Assembly (NCBI GenBank): GCA_046348225.1
Contig: JAXMEQ010000015.1
Coordinates: 1 to 28,802, forward strand
DNA length: 28,802 nucleotides
Source: JAXMEQ01 sp046348225
GTDB lineage: Bacteria > Pseudomonadota > Gammaproteobacteria > Burkholderiales > Burkholderiaceae_C
Reading direction: 5' to 3'
In this document: positions 8,168 to 17,520 of the stretch, piece by piece
How positions within the stretch are numbered: the first letter of the stretch is position 1
Layout of the letters: every line of letters begins with the position of its first letter
The notes under the pieces: model-generated
Seen by the model: the letters and a program-made list of their open reading frames with translations, nothing else
Databases searched by the model: none
What the model was told of the DNA's origin: nothing
Position numbers and translations under genes: made by a program

Positions 8168-11100
8168 CGGAACCTCCTGCGCTGGCGGCACTGTCGGGCG
8201 CGTCGGCCGAACTTCGCCCGGTGGGCGGTGGTCGGTTCATCGGCATCGAGATCGTGGGAGTGTTCTGCTGCAGCGAAGACTGCCTGGCCGGGCCGGTGCC
8301 TTCGCGCGCCTTCGGCGCGAGCTGGTTGGCGCCATCGGTGCCCTGCTGGGGCGAGCTCAGCGTGTTCAGCTGGTGCGCCTTGCTGTCGAAGCGCAGCGCC
8401 GGGCCGCCCTTCTTCTCGGTCTCGGGTGCACGCACCTCGCCTTGCGCGCGGCGCGCCTTCACCTGTTCCAGCACGGTGTTGGAGCACGAGCCTTCCACGA
8501 AGTCTGCGCGGTGCAGTTCGCCGTTCTTCAGGTCCAGCCACAGGCTGCCCGCGTCGCCCAGATTGCGGTTGGAACTGGTCGTCAGGCGGCTGCCGCGCGG
8601 CAGGGTGAGGCTGTCCACCTTGAGCATATGACTCTTCGGCGGCAGGCCGCACATGGAGTACTTGCCTTCCACGTCGCTGATGAGGGTGGTGCCGTCCTGC
8701 AGCACCAGGCGCACGCCGGGGATGCCGAGTTCCTCAGCGTCCTGCACGTGGTTGTGGTTGCAGTCCACGAACACCTTGCCGGCGAAGCAGGCCGCGGTGC
8801 CGAACACGCCGCCTTGCACACGCACGCGGTGCACAGCCTCGTTGGTGGGCACGCTGCCGGGCACGGGCGTGAAGGCCGCGCCGCCGCCGCTGCCGCTGGC
8901 CGCGTAACAGCCCGCGGGCGCGCCGCAGGCGTGCGCCCGGGCACGGTTGATGCCGTCGCCCTGCGCGCTGCCCACATTCACGCGGGCACGGTAGTGCAGC
9001 ACCAGCTGGCCGCTGGCCGGCATGGCGCCCAGGTTGAAGGCCAGTTGCGGGCCCGGCGCGCCGGCAGGGTCGGCCAGGCGTGCACTGCCCAGCATGGCCG
9101 TGCCGGGCACGTAGGTGAAGCCGGCGGGTAGGCGGTCGAGCACGCTCACCATGGCCGGGCGCGCACCCGCCGTGAGCTGCACCGTGAGGGTGTAGCGCAC
9201 GGTGTCGCCGGTTTCGGCCACGGCCTTGTCGCCGCTCTTGGAAAGCGTCAGCGCCGTGGGTACGGCCGGGTCCAGCGGCAGGTGGTTGTGGATGATGTTG
9301 GCACCGCCCGAGCCGCTGACCACGCTCAGGTAATAGGTGGTGGCGCTGCCCACCGCGCCGCTGGGCGCGGCGGCCTGCGGCTGCACGAGGAAGGTGCTGC
9401 CCGGTCCGCCCGGGGGCACCAGGGGCCCGGCCGTGGGGGCGATGAGGGTGGACACGAAGCGGTAGCCCGACGGCGGCGCCACGCTCAGCGCAAAGGTGCA
9501 ACTGGCGGGCGCATTGGTGCCGAAGAGGAACTGGTAGAAGCCATCGGCCCCGGTCGTCATGGCAATGGCCTGGCCGTTCAGCGTGTAGCCGCCCAGGCCG
9601 GCGCCGACGATCTGCGTCGCTGGGTCATAGCCCGCGCACACGCCCACCGGGCTGAGCGTGACCACCGCGCCGGGCACCGGCTGGCGGATGACGGCGTCGT
9701 ACACCACGCCGCTGGGGTCCACCGGCAGGCTTTGCTGCGGCAGTTCCTGCCCCGGGGCCAGCACCACGGTGAGCTGCGGCGCCACGCCGGTTTCCACGCA
9801 GGAACTGGCGCTGCCGTTGCTGCGGGCGGTGGCGCTGTCGCAGCCGGCGCCGGAAGAGCCGGGCGCGGCCTCGCCGTTGACGGGATAACCGAAGACCACG
9901 TTGGACACCGGGTCGCGGAAGCGGATGGCCAGCTCCACGCCAGGCAGCAGGTTGCCAATGCGGTAGCTGCCATCGGCGGCGGTGACGGCGCTGCCCATGG
10001 GCAGGCCGGTGGCCACGTCCAGCACCTCCACCTGCCAGTTGGGCAGGCGGCGGTCGGCGGCATCGAGCACACGGCTGCGGCTGCCGGTGTCCATCCAGGC
10101 GGTGCCACTCACGGCGGCGGCCAGTTGCACCGGCGTGGCCAGGCGGCAGGCGTTGTGGCTGGGCGTGGCCGCGCAGGCTGGCAGGTTGCCTGGGGTGCCG
10201 GCGAAGGCGCTGCGTTCGGCCGGGGTGGGCGCGCGCAGGGGCGGCTCGCCGCCGCCTTCCACCATCACGGCGTTGATGGCGGGGGACGCAGCCTGGGCCG
10301 CCACGGCCACCTGCACGCGGGCCGTGATCTCGCCCGGGTGCGTGGCGCCAGCGGCCAGCACGCTGCTGCTGCGGCAGGTGAAGCTGCTGTCGCCGGCCGC
10401 GCCCGTGCACAGCCAATCGGTGCCGCTGGGCGTGGCCGCCAGGGTGATGCCAGCGGGCAGGCGGTCGCTCACCACCACCTCGCCGCTGCTGGGCACCTCG
10501 CCGGCGTTGCGCACGCTCAGTACATAGCTGCCCAGGTGGCCGACGGTGAAGCGCTCGCTGCCGCTGCGCTTGCTCACGCGCAGGTCCGGCGAATGGCCGA
10601 TCTCGGCGAAGTTGTAGGCCGTGCCGCTGCCGCCCACGGGCAGCACGATGCCGCCGATCTGGCTGGGCACGGTGGCCACCGGGGTGGCATTGCCGCCCAG
10701 GTTGCCGGCGACGGTCTGGCCGTTCACAGTGCCCGGCGGTTGCGTGGGTTCGCTCACCGCATAGGTGCCGGGGCGCAGGTTGGCGAAGCTGTAGCTGCCA
10801 TCTGGCGCGGTGGTGGTGGTCTGGCTCACGGGCTGGCCGAGGTCGTCGGCGCCGGTGAGCGTGACGGTGACGCCGGGAATGCCTGCATCGCCCGCGTCCT
10901 GCACGCCGTTGTCTTCGGCGTCCAGGAACACGCGGCCGCCGATCTGGCCGGCCGGCACTTCCAGGAAGTCGTAGCCGGTGCCGCTTTCGCCCACGCCCAG
11001 GGTGATGGCATTGATGGCGCTGGGCAGGGTGGCAGGCGCGGTGGCGCTGCCGCCGCGGCTGCCCGCCAGCGTGACGCCATTGACCGTGCCCGTGGGCTGG

Positions 11101-14100
11101 GTGGGTTCGGTCACGACATAGCTGCCCGGCGACAGGCCGGTGAAGCTGTAGTTGCCCGAGGCATCGGTGGTGGTACTGCGGTTCACCGGGTTGCCGCCCA
11201 GGTCGGTGCCGGTGAGCGTGAGCGTGACGCCGGCGATGCCGGCCTCCGTGCCATTGCGCGTGCCGCTGGCATCCTGGTCCAGCCACACGGTGCCGCTGAT
11301 GACGCCGCTGCTGGCGACTTCGCCGAACAGGTTGTTCAGCGAACTGGCGCCCGGCGTGGTGAGCACGATGTTGCTGACCTGGCTCGGCACGGTGGCAGGG
11401 TTGGTGGCGTTGCCGCCCGCGCTGCCGGGCGTGGTGATGCCGTTGCTGGTGCCGGGCGGCTGCGTGGGTTCGGTCAGGGTGTAGGTGCCGGGGCGCAGGT
11501 CACTGGCCACGAAGCTGCCGTCGGCCGCGGTGGTGAGGGTGCGCGACACCGGGTTGCCCAGGTCGTCGGTGCCGGTGATCTGCACCGTCACGCCGGCCAG
11601 CCCCAGGTCACCCGGCAGCTCGCGCGTGCCGTTGTTGGCGGCGTCGATGAAGACCGCGCCGCTCAAGCGCACGGGCAAGACTTCGGCAAAATCATTGGCG
11701 ACGGAATCGGCACCGGCCGCCAGGGTGATGGCGGAAACGGCGCTGGGCGTGCTGGCCACGGCAGTGGCCGTGCCCACGGTGGCGGCGGCCACGGTGCCGG
11801 CAGTGGTGCGGCCATTCAGGGTGGCGGTGCCGCCCACCACGGGTTGCGCCGCCTGTTCGGTGAGCGTGTAGCCGCCGGCTCCAGCGGCCAGCAGGTCGTC
11901 AAAGCGGTAGTTGCCCGAAGCATCCGTGGTGGTGCTGCGGTTCACCGGGTTGCCGGAGACATCTGTGCCGGTGAGGGTGAGGGTGACGCCCGCGATGCCG
12001 GTGTCCGCACCATTGCGGGCGCCGTTGTTGTCGGTGTCGAGGAACACGCTGCCAGCGACGGAGCCCAGGCGTTCACCGAAGTGGTTGCCGCTGCTGCCGC
12101 CTGCGGGCAGGTTGGTGATGGCGATGACGTTGGCGCCCGGGCTGGTGTTGCCGCTGCCGGGGTTTTCCACGCCATTGAGCACGCCCACCGGCTGGGTTTC
12201 GCACACCAGGTAGTTGTTGCCCGCACTCACGGCGGTGAACAGCCAGGCGCCGGTGGCGTCGGTGGTCACGGTCTGCAGCACGGTGCCGCTGCCGCAGTCG
12301 GCGCCCTGCACCAGGCGCAGGGTCACGCCGGCCAAGGGGGCATCGGTGGGGCTGGCGTCGGGCAGGTTGTTGCGGTTGCGGTCGACGTACACCGTGCCGC
12401 CGATGGAGGCCTGCGGCAGTTCGCCGAAGTCGTAGGCCGTGGCCTGCACGCCGGCGGCCAGCACGATGCCCGAGACGGTGTCGTTCACCGCCGCGTTGCC
12501 GCCGCTGCTGCCCACATGTTCCAGGCCGTCGTTGAAGTTGCCGGCCGCAGGCGGGATGGCGCCTTCGGTCACTGTGTAGCCGGCGCCATTGCTGGCCAGC
12601 AGGTCGTCGAAGCGGTAGTTGCCCGTGGCGTCGGTGGTGGTGGAAAGGTTCACCGGGTTGCCCAGGGCGTCCACGCCGGTCAGCGTGACAGGAACGTTGG
12701 CAATGCCGGCTTCGCCCGCATCGCGCACGCCGTTGTTGGTGTTGGCCGGCAGGGCGGGGGATACATCGGCGTACACCGAGCCGGCCAGGCTGGCCAGCAG
12801 CAGGCCGAAGTTATTGGCCGTGGAACCCGAAGGCGACAGCGCCGGAATGCTGATGACCCCCGCGCCGGGCGTGCTGTTGCCGCTGCCCGGGTTGGTGCTG
12901 CCATGGCCATGGCCGGCCGGCAGGGTTTCGCACACGAGGTAGGCCGGGCCGGCCGTGACGTTGGCGAAGCTGTAGCTGCCATCGGCCGCCGTGGTGGTGG
13001 TTTGCAGGGTGGTGCCGCTGCTGCAGTCGGCCCCCTGCACCAGGCGCAGGGTGACGTTGTTCGCACGGGCGTCGGTGGGCGTGGCGTCCATCGTGCCGTT
13101 GCGGTTGCGGTCGATGTAGACCGTGCCGCTGATCGTGGCCACCTGCAGTTCACCGAAGTTGAACTGCGTGCCGTCCACGCCGGTGGTCAGGTCGATGTAG
13201 CGGATGAGGTCGGAGCCGGGGCTGGGCTGGTCGCGGTAGGGCAAGCAGGTTCCGGCGCAGCTCACGCCGTTCACCAGCCCCAGGTTCACCGGGCCTTGCA
13301 CCAGGCCGGCCGGCGTGGTGGGCTGCACCTCTTCCACCGCGTACCACACCAGGGGGTCGAGGTTGGTGAAGCTGTAGCTGCCGTCGGCCGCGGTGGTGGT
13401 GGTGGCCAGCACGGCCAGGGTGTTGGCGTCGAGCAGGCGCACCGTGGCGCCCTGGATGGGCGCATCCACCCCGGCGTTGCGCACGCCGTTGGCATTGCTG
13501 TCGATGTAGACGAAGCCGCTCAGGGAAACGCGGCGGATTTCCGGGAAGTTGTAGTTGATGCCGGGGGTGTTGGCCGGCAGCACCACCAGGCTGTAGACGG
13601 AATCGCCGAAGGTGCCGCCGCAGTTGTAGCTGCCGCCCACGCTGCCCATGGGCGGCGTCTCGGGGCAGTTCTGCAGGCCCACGGGCTGGGTCTGGGTGAT
13701 GGTGTAGCCGGTGCCGTCCGAAGGTGGCAGGTTGTCGAAGAGGTAGGTGCCGTCGCTGGCGGTGGTGGTGCTGCGGCTGATGGGGTTGCCGTAGGCGTCG
13801 GTGCCGGTCAGGGTGATGGTCACCCCGGCCACGCGCGGCTCCAGCGCCGCGGACTGCGGCGTGCCGGCGTTGGCGCCGTCGCGCAGGCGGTCTTCAAACA
13901 CCAGGCCGCTGATGGACGACTTGGTCACGCTCACCACCGAGGTTCCGGTGTTGTTGCCCCCGGGGGTGTTGATGCCGCCCGTCTTGGCCGGGTCGGTGTC
14001 CACCGTGGCCGTGTTGGTGGCGGTGCCGCCGGTGGGGTAGCTGGTGAAGCGCACCGGCACGGTGATGGTGGCCGTGCCCGTGGCATCCAACGCCCCGAGT

Positions 14101-17100
14101 GCGCAGGTGACGGCCTGGCCGGCCAGGCTGCAACTGCCGCTGCCGGCGGGCAAGGTCTTGCTGAAGTTGATGGCGCCGGTGACCTGCACGCCTGCAGGCA
14201 GGGTGTCGGTCAGGTCGGTCTGGGCCGAATTGCCCGGGCCGTTGTTCACCACGGTGATCGTCCAGTTGAAGGGCTGGTTCAGGCTCACCGGGCTGGCGCT
14301 GGCGGCCTTGGTCACGCGCAGGTCCACGCGCTGGCGCACGGTGGTGGTTTCGGCCTCGGTGTCGTTGGCGTTGAAGCTGTCGGCCTCGTTGGCGCTGACG
14401 ACGGCGGTGTTGTTGAACACGTCGCCGTTCACTGCCGGCTGGTCCAGCACCTCGAAGCGCAGGAAGATGTCCTTGCTCTGGCCGCTGGCCAGGTCGCCCA
14501 CCGCGAGGCCCGTGGTGGCATTGCCTGCTGGCACGGAGCAGGTGACGGCCGGAATCGGCGTGCCCACGCCCGAGGTGACGTTGCTCACCGAGCACAGCGC
14601 CACGGGGTTGCAGGTGCTGCCGCCCAGGGTGGTGGTGTCGCAGACGAAGCGCACGCGCTTTCCCGCCGGCGGCGCCATGGTGTTGGTCACGTGCACATTG
14701 GTGCCGTAGCTCGGCCCGTTGCTGGTGACGCGCACGCGGTAGTTCAGAAAGGTGTTGCCGGCGGTGTAGGGCACCGGGTCCGTCACATCGGTGGTGTTGA
14801 CGAGCAGGTCGATGCTGGAGGCGGTGATGTTCAGCACCGCACTGCGGCTGTTGTTGCCGTTGTCGCCGCCGGCGGGGTTTTCCACCGTGGTGGTGGTGAT
14901 GGCCGCCGTGTTGTTGAAGGTGCGGGCCGGGTCGCCGGCCATGAAGTTGGGGCGCACCACCAGGGTGATGGTGCGCGTCTCGCCGTTGGTGAGGCTGCCG
15001 ATGGTGCAGCTGTAGGCCGGCGCACCGGGGTTGAGCACGCTGCCGGCGCCGACGGTGCAGGTGGAGCCGGGCTTGTTGGAGGCGATGGACACCACCGTCA
15101 GGCCGGTGTCGCCCACGCCGAAGGTGAAGGTGTCGCTTACCAGCACGCTGGCAGCCGTGCTCGGGCCGTTGTTGCGGTAGCTGATGACGTAGGTGGCCGT
15201 TTCACCGGCGCGCACGCTGGCCGGGCTCACCGTCTTGCCGGTCACTTCCACGTCGGCAATGGGCTCGATGGTCACCGTATCGCTGGCCGAGTTGTTGCCC
15301 GGGGTCGGGTCGCCCTCGGCAGTGTTCGTGACGGTGGCGGTGTTGGTGAAGCTGCCGTCGCTCATGGCGCGGTTCACGGTGATGGGCACCGTCACCGTCT
15401 CGCCCTGGGCGAGCACGCCGCCGGTCTGGGTGCAGGTGACGGTGGCCGTGGCAATGCTGCAGCTGAAGGTGGCGGTGCTGCCGCCGGAAACGGTGGCGGT
15501 AACGGCGTTGATCGTGGTGCGGCCGCTGATGAAGGCGGGCACGGTGTCGGTGATGCGCACGCCGGTGGCGTTCTGCGGCGTGGCCGAGGCGTTCGTCACC
15601 ACCAGGGTGTAGGTGACGCTGGCTTCGCTGGAAGAGACAACCTTGTCGCCGCCGCTGGGCGTGGTGGTGGTCTTGGTGATGGCCAGATCCGGCTGCACGG
15701 TGGTGGACACCGCGCCGGCCGAGGTGCAATCGTTGGAGTTGTTGGCGTCGCCCTCCAACGGCGGTGAGGCCGTGGCCGCGCCGCTGCCCGGCGGCAGGCT
15801 GCTGCCGGTGCAGGCCTGGTTGGTGAGCGTGCCACTGCCGGTGGCGGTGGTGGTGAGCACCAAGGCGGGCAGGGAAGCCCCCACGGCCAGGCCGGAGCCG
15901 TTGGCGTGGGTGCACTCCACCACGCTGCCGGTGGCGCTGCAGCTCCAGGCTGCCGGGCTGCTGCTGACGAAGGTTTCGCCGCTGAGCACGTCCACCACCT
16001 TCAAGGGGCCGGTGGCCACGCGCGGGCCGTTGTTGGTGACGGTGAGGGTGGTCGTCAGGCTGCTGCCCTGGGCCACGGGGTTCGGGGTCTTGGTCTTGGC
16101 CAGGCGCAGGTCGGCGCCGTCGGGCAGCACCAGGATGTTCACCGCAGCGTTGTTGTTGCCGGCCACCGGGTCGGTGCTGGCGGCGCTGATGCTGGAGTTG
16201 TTGGTGAAGGTGGTGCCGGTGGGCGCCACGCTGGAAGGCGCGGTGGCCACGATGTTGATGTTGTCGGTGGCGCCCACGGGCATGGCCGCGCGCGTGCAGC
16301 TCACCACCTGGCCGGCGGCGCTGCAGCTCCAGTTGGTGCCGGTGCCGGAGACATACGTCCAGCCCGCGGGCAGGGTGTCGGTGACGACGACATTGCTGCC
16401 GGCGCTGGGGCCGCTGTTGCGCGGCTGGATCTGGAAGGTGGCGTTCTGCCCGGCGATGGCTGGCACGGTGGAGGTGACGATCTTCTGCGCGATGCGCACG
16501 TCCGCCCCGGGCAGCACGGTGCTGTTGGCGATGGCGGTGTTGTTGCTGTTGTCGGGGTCGGCCGTGCCGCCGCTGGCCGGGGCCACGGTGGCGGTGTTGG
16601 TGATGGTGCCGCCGCTGGCGTTGACGGTGGCCACGAGGGTGACCGACGGAATCGCCGCGCCGGCCACGTGCGGGCCGCTGCGGCTGCAGGTGACAACGCC
16701 GGCGCTGTGGCTGCAGCTCCAGCCGCTGCCGCTGGCCGAGACATAGGTGCTGGAAGGCGACAAGGTGTCGGTGATGACGATTCCGGCGGAATCGTTGGGG
16801 CCAGGGTTGCTGGCCGTCAGCGTATAGGTGACGTTGGCACCGCCCACCACGGGCTCGGGCGTGGCGATCTTGGCCAGGGCCAGGTTGGCACCGGCAATCA
16901 CCGTGGTGGTGGCGGTCTGAACGTTGTTGCCGGGGTTGACGTCGTTGTCGGCCAGCAGCGTGAGCGTGGGGTTCAGCGTGGCCGGGCCGGCCACGGTGGC
17001 GCGCCACACGAAGGTGAGGGTGCGGGTGTCGGCGCCTGAGCCGGCCACGCTGCCCAGGTTGCACTCCACCAGCGTGGCGCTTTGCGGCGCGCAGTTCTGC

Positions 17101-17363
17101 GAAAGCGGCCCGGCGGAAACGAACGCGGCGCCGCTGGGCATGCTGAATTGCAGCCGCGTGTTCAGCGCCGCATCGGCGGCGTTGTTGTCCACCGTGACGG
17201 TGTAGGTCACCTGCCCGCCGGCGGGCACCGGGTCGGGGTTGTCCACCACCGAGGCAATCTGCGGGTCGGCCGCCAGCGCGGCCACGGGCAGGGCCAGGGC
17301 CAGCACGGCCAGGGCACGGCGGGTGAAGGAAGACAGGGCGGTCAGCACGCAGGAGCCGTTCAA
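8154..17363 (-). CDS. Giant exported DUF11/SdrD_B repeat protein, first gene of the surface operon
   Basis: 3069 residues, about 9.2 kb. The signal peptide (basic FTRR, then a run of A, L and V) ends at ALAA-D. My reading of the domains: eight DUF11 repeats at about residues 33-1148, many with a Cys pair (WxCS...VxCT) that could form a disulfide; nine SdrD_B repeats at 1149-2257, each opening ISGxVYxDxNxNG and closing with a YxFxE strand; a ninth DUF11; two looser Cna-B-like units; a tenth DUF11; and a final Cys-rich SdrD-like unit with VFVDCNHNHVQDAEELGIPG and SNRNLGDAGSLWLDLKNG. The tail is polar. The D-x-N-x-N loops resemble Ca-binding loops of SdrD B domains. No LPXTG, RTX or autotransporter barrel is seen. 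It is probably a surface adhesin or filament; the function is unproven. Translation starts at TTG, supported by a strong upstream site. Confidence 0.92.
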   Translation of the reverse strand: MNGSCVLTALSSFTRRALAVLALALPVAALAADPQIASVVDNPDPVPAGGQVTYTVTVDNNAADAALNTRLQFSMPSGAAFVSAGPLSQNCAPQSATLVECNLGSVAGSGADTRTLTFVWRATVAGPATLNPTLTLLADNDVNPGNNVQTATTTVIAGANLALAKIATPEPVVGGANVTYTLTASNPGPNDSAGIVITDTLSPSSTYVSASGSGWSCSHSAGVVTCSRSGPHVAGAAIPSVTLVATVNASGGTITNTATVAPASGGTADPDNSNNTAIANSTVLPGADVRIAQKIVTSTVPAIAGQNATFQIQPRNSGPSAGSNVVVTDTLPAGWTYVSGTGTNWSCSAAGQVVSCTRAAMPVGATDNINIVATAPSSVAPTGTTFTNNSSISAASTDPVAGNNNAAVNILVLPDGADLRLAKTKTPNPVAQGSSLTTTLTVTNNGPRVATGPLKVVDVLSGETFVSSSPAAWSCSATGSVVECTHANGSGLAVGASLPALVLTTTATGSGTLTNQACTGSSLPPGSGAATASPPLEGDANNSNDCTSAGAVSTTVQPDLAITKTTTTPSGGDKVVSSSEASVTYTLVVTNASATPQNATGVRITDTVPAFISGRTTINAVTATVSGGSTATFSCSIATATVTCTQTGGVLAQGETVTVPITVNRAMSDGSFTNTATVTNTAEGDPTPGNNSASDTVTIEPIADVEVTGKTVSPASVRAGETATYVISYRNNGPSTAASVLVSDTFTFGVGDTGLTVVSIASNKPGSTCTVGAGSVLNPGAPAYSCTIGSLTNGETRTITLVVRPNFMAGDPARTFNNTAAITTTTVENPAGGDNGNNSRSAVLNITASSIDLLVNTTDVTDPVPYTAGNTFLNYRVRVTSNGPSYGTNVHVTNTMAPPAGKRVRFVCDTTTLGGSTCNPVALCSVSNVTSGVGTPIPAVTCSVPAGNATTGLAVGDLASGQSKDIFLRFEVLDQPAVNGDVFNNTAVVSANEADSFNANDTEAETTTVRQRVDLRVTKAASASPVSLNQPFNWTITVVNNGPGNSAQTDLTDTLPAGVQVTGAINFSKTLPAGSGSCSLAGQAVTCALGALDATGTATITVPVRFTSYPTGGTATNTATVDTDPAKTGGINTPGGNNTGTSVVSVTKSSISGLVFEDRLRDGANAGTPQSAALEPRVAGVTITLTGTDAYGNPISRSTTTASDGTYLFDNLPPSDGTGYTITQTQPVGLQNCPETPPMGSVGGSYNCGGTFGDSVYSLVVLPANTPGINYNFPEIRRVSLSGFVYIDSNANGVRNAGVDAPIQGATVRLLDANTLAVLATTTTAADGSYSFTNLDPLVWYAVEEVQPTTPAGLVQGPVNLGLVNGVSCAGTCLPYRDQPSPGSDLIRYIDLTTGVDGTQFNFGELQVATISGTVYIDRNRNGTMDATPTDARANNVTLRLVQGADCSSGTTLQTTTTAADGSYSFANVTAGPAYLVCETLPAGHGHGSTNPGSGNSTPGAGVISIPALSPSGSTANNFGLLLASLAGSVYADVSPALPANTNNGVRDAGEAGIANVPVTLTGVDALGNPVNLSTTTDATGNYRFDDLLASNGAGYTVTEGAIPPAAGNFNDGLEHVGSSGGNAAVNDTVSGIVLAAGVQATAYDFGELPQASIGGTVYVDRNRNNLPDASPTDAPLAGVTLRLVQGADCGSGTVLQTVTTDATGAWLFTAVSAGNNYLVCETQPVGVLNGVENPGSGNTSPGANVIAITNLPAGGSSGNHFGERLGSVAGSVFLDTDNNGARNGADTGIAGVTLTLTGTDVSGNPVNRSTTTDASGNYRFDDLLAAGAGGYTLTEQAAQPVVGGTATLNGRTTAGTVAAATVGTATAVASTPSAVSAITLAAGADSVANDFAEVLPVRLSGAVFIDAANNGTRELPGDLGLAGVTVQITGTDDLGNPVSRTLTTAADGSFVASDLRPGTYTLTEPTQPPGTSNGITTPGSAGGNATNPATVPSQVSNIVLTTPGASSLNNLFGEVASSGVISGTVWLDQDASGTRNGTEAGIAGVTLTLTGTDLGGNPVNRSTTTDASGNYSFTGLSPGSYVVTEPTQPTGTVNGVTLAGSRGGSATAPATLPSAINAITLGVGESGTGYDFLEVPAGQIGGRVFLDAEDNGVQDAGDAGIPGVTVTLTGADDLGQPVSQTTTTAPDGSYSFANLRPGTYAVSEPTQPPGTVNGQTVAGNLGGNATPVATVPSQIGGIVLPVGGSGTAYNFAEIGHSPDLRVSKRSGSERFTVGHLGSYVLSVRNAGEVPSSGEVVVSDRLPAGITLAATPSGTDWLCTGAAGDSSFTCRSSSVLAAGATHPGEITARVQVAVAAQAASPAINAVMVEGGGEPPLRAPTPAERSAFAGTPGNLPACAATPSHNACRLATPVQLAAAVSGTAWMDTGSRSRVLDAADRRLPNWQVEVLDVATGLPMGSAVTAADGSYRIGNLLPGVELAIRFRDPVSNVVFGYPVNGEAAPGSSGAGCDSATARSNGSASSCVETGVAPQLTVVLAPGQELPQQSLPVDPSGVVYDAVIRQPVPGAVVTLSPVGVCAGYDPATQIVGAGLGGYTLNGQAIAMTTGADGFYQFLFGTNAPASCTFALSVAPPSGYRFVSTLIAPTAGPLVPPGGPGSTFLVQPQAAAPSGAVGSATTYYLSVVSGSGGANIIHNHLPLDPAVPTALTLSKSGDKAVAETGDTVRYTLTVQLTAGARPAMVSVLDRLPAGFTYVPGTAMLGSARLADPAGAPGPQLAFNLGAMPASGQLVLHYRARVNVGSAQGDGINRARAHACGAPAGCYAASGSGGGAAFTPVPGSVPTNEAVHRVRVQGGVFGTAACFAGKVFVDCNHNHVQDAEELGIPGVRLVLQDGTTLISDVEGKYSMCGLPPKSHMLKVDSLTLPRGSRLTTSSNRNLGDAGSLWLDLKNGELHRADFVEGSCSNTVLEQVKARRAQGEVRAPETEKKGGPALRFDSKAHQLNTLSSPQQGTDGANQLAPKAREGTGPARQSSLQQNTPTISMPMNRPPPTGRSSADAPDSAASAGGSDASR
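8173..8178 (-). promoter_or_regulatory. Ribosome-binding site that decides the barrel gene start
   Basis: On the minus strand AGGAGG is followed by five bases (TTCCG) and ATG at 8167. An in-frame ATG at 8191 and another at 8140 lack a comparable site. The site lies inside the 3' end of the giant gene, which implies translation of the two genes from one mRNA. Confidence 0.85.
11140..12670 (-). repeat. DNA-level repeats within the SdrD_B coding stretch
   Basis: Consecutive SdrD_B units share near-identical DNA as well as protein. The plus-strand 15-mer GTTCACCGGGTTGCC recurs near 11181, 11940 and 12651, each time with a nearby stretch encoding TTTDASGNY or TTTDATGNY. Such direct repeats allow gain or loss of units by recombination. 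Confidence 0.7.
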
Positions 17364-17369
17364 CAGCTT

Positions 17370-17375
17370 CTCCTT
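17370..17375 (-). promoter_or_regulatory. Ribosome-binding site supporting a TTG start
   Basis: On the minus strand AAGGAG is followed by six bases (AAGCTG) and TTG at 17363, giving a protein that begins MNGSCVLTAL and continues straight into a normal signal peptide. The nearest alternative, a GTG five codons further on, has no site at a suitable distance. Confidence 0.75.
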
Positions 17376-17520
17376 GGCCCGTGCCGGCGGTCAAGCCGCC
17401 AGCCGGGGGGGTGATTCAGGCATGCGCGGCGCCAGTTACCCGGCCCGCGAAGGCGGCTCACCCAGACCAGCAGGTCGTCAGGAAAGGCCGCCTGGCGACT
17501 TTACAAAGCACCGACGGCGG
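17376..17520 (-). promoter_or_regulatory. Leader region of the giant-protein operon
   Basis: These 145 bases must hold the operon promoter if the hairpin at 17521-17569 blocks read-through. I see no good sigma-70 pair. The minus-strand segment near 17410-17465 is bracketed by GGGTGA and TCACCC, so a structured leader RNA is possible, but I cannot match it to a known riboswitch. The extent is approximate. Confidence 0.2.

Noticed and set aside
6953..8608. A plus-strand frame of 551 codons opposite the barrel gene.
   Set aside because: No ribosome site or domain, and its composition mirrors the opposite strand.
9282..15767. A plus-strand frame of 2161 codons without stops, opposite the giant gene.
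   Set aside because: It is the mirror of GC-rich repeat codons: His/Ala/Gly-rich with no domain, signal or ribosome site. The minus strand encodes clear DUF11/SdrD_B repeats.
11000..17000. CRISPR-like regular spacing in the repeat-rich gene.
   Set aside because: Repeats are long coding units with a continuous reading frame, not short direct repeats with unique spacers.
17376..17520. A c-di-GMP or other known riboswitch before the giant gene.
   Set aside because: Bracketing GGGTGA/TCACCC is suggestive, but none of the conserved motifs of known classes could be found.
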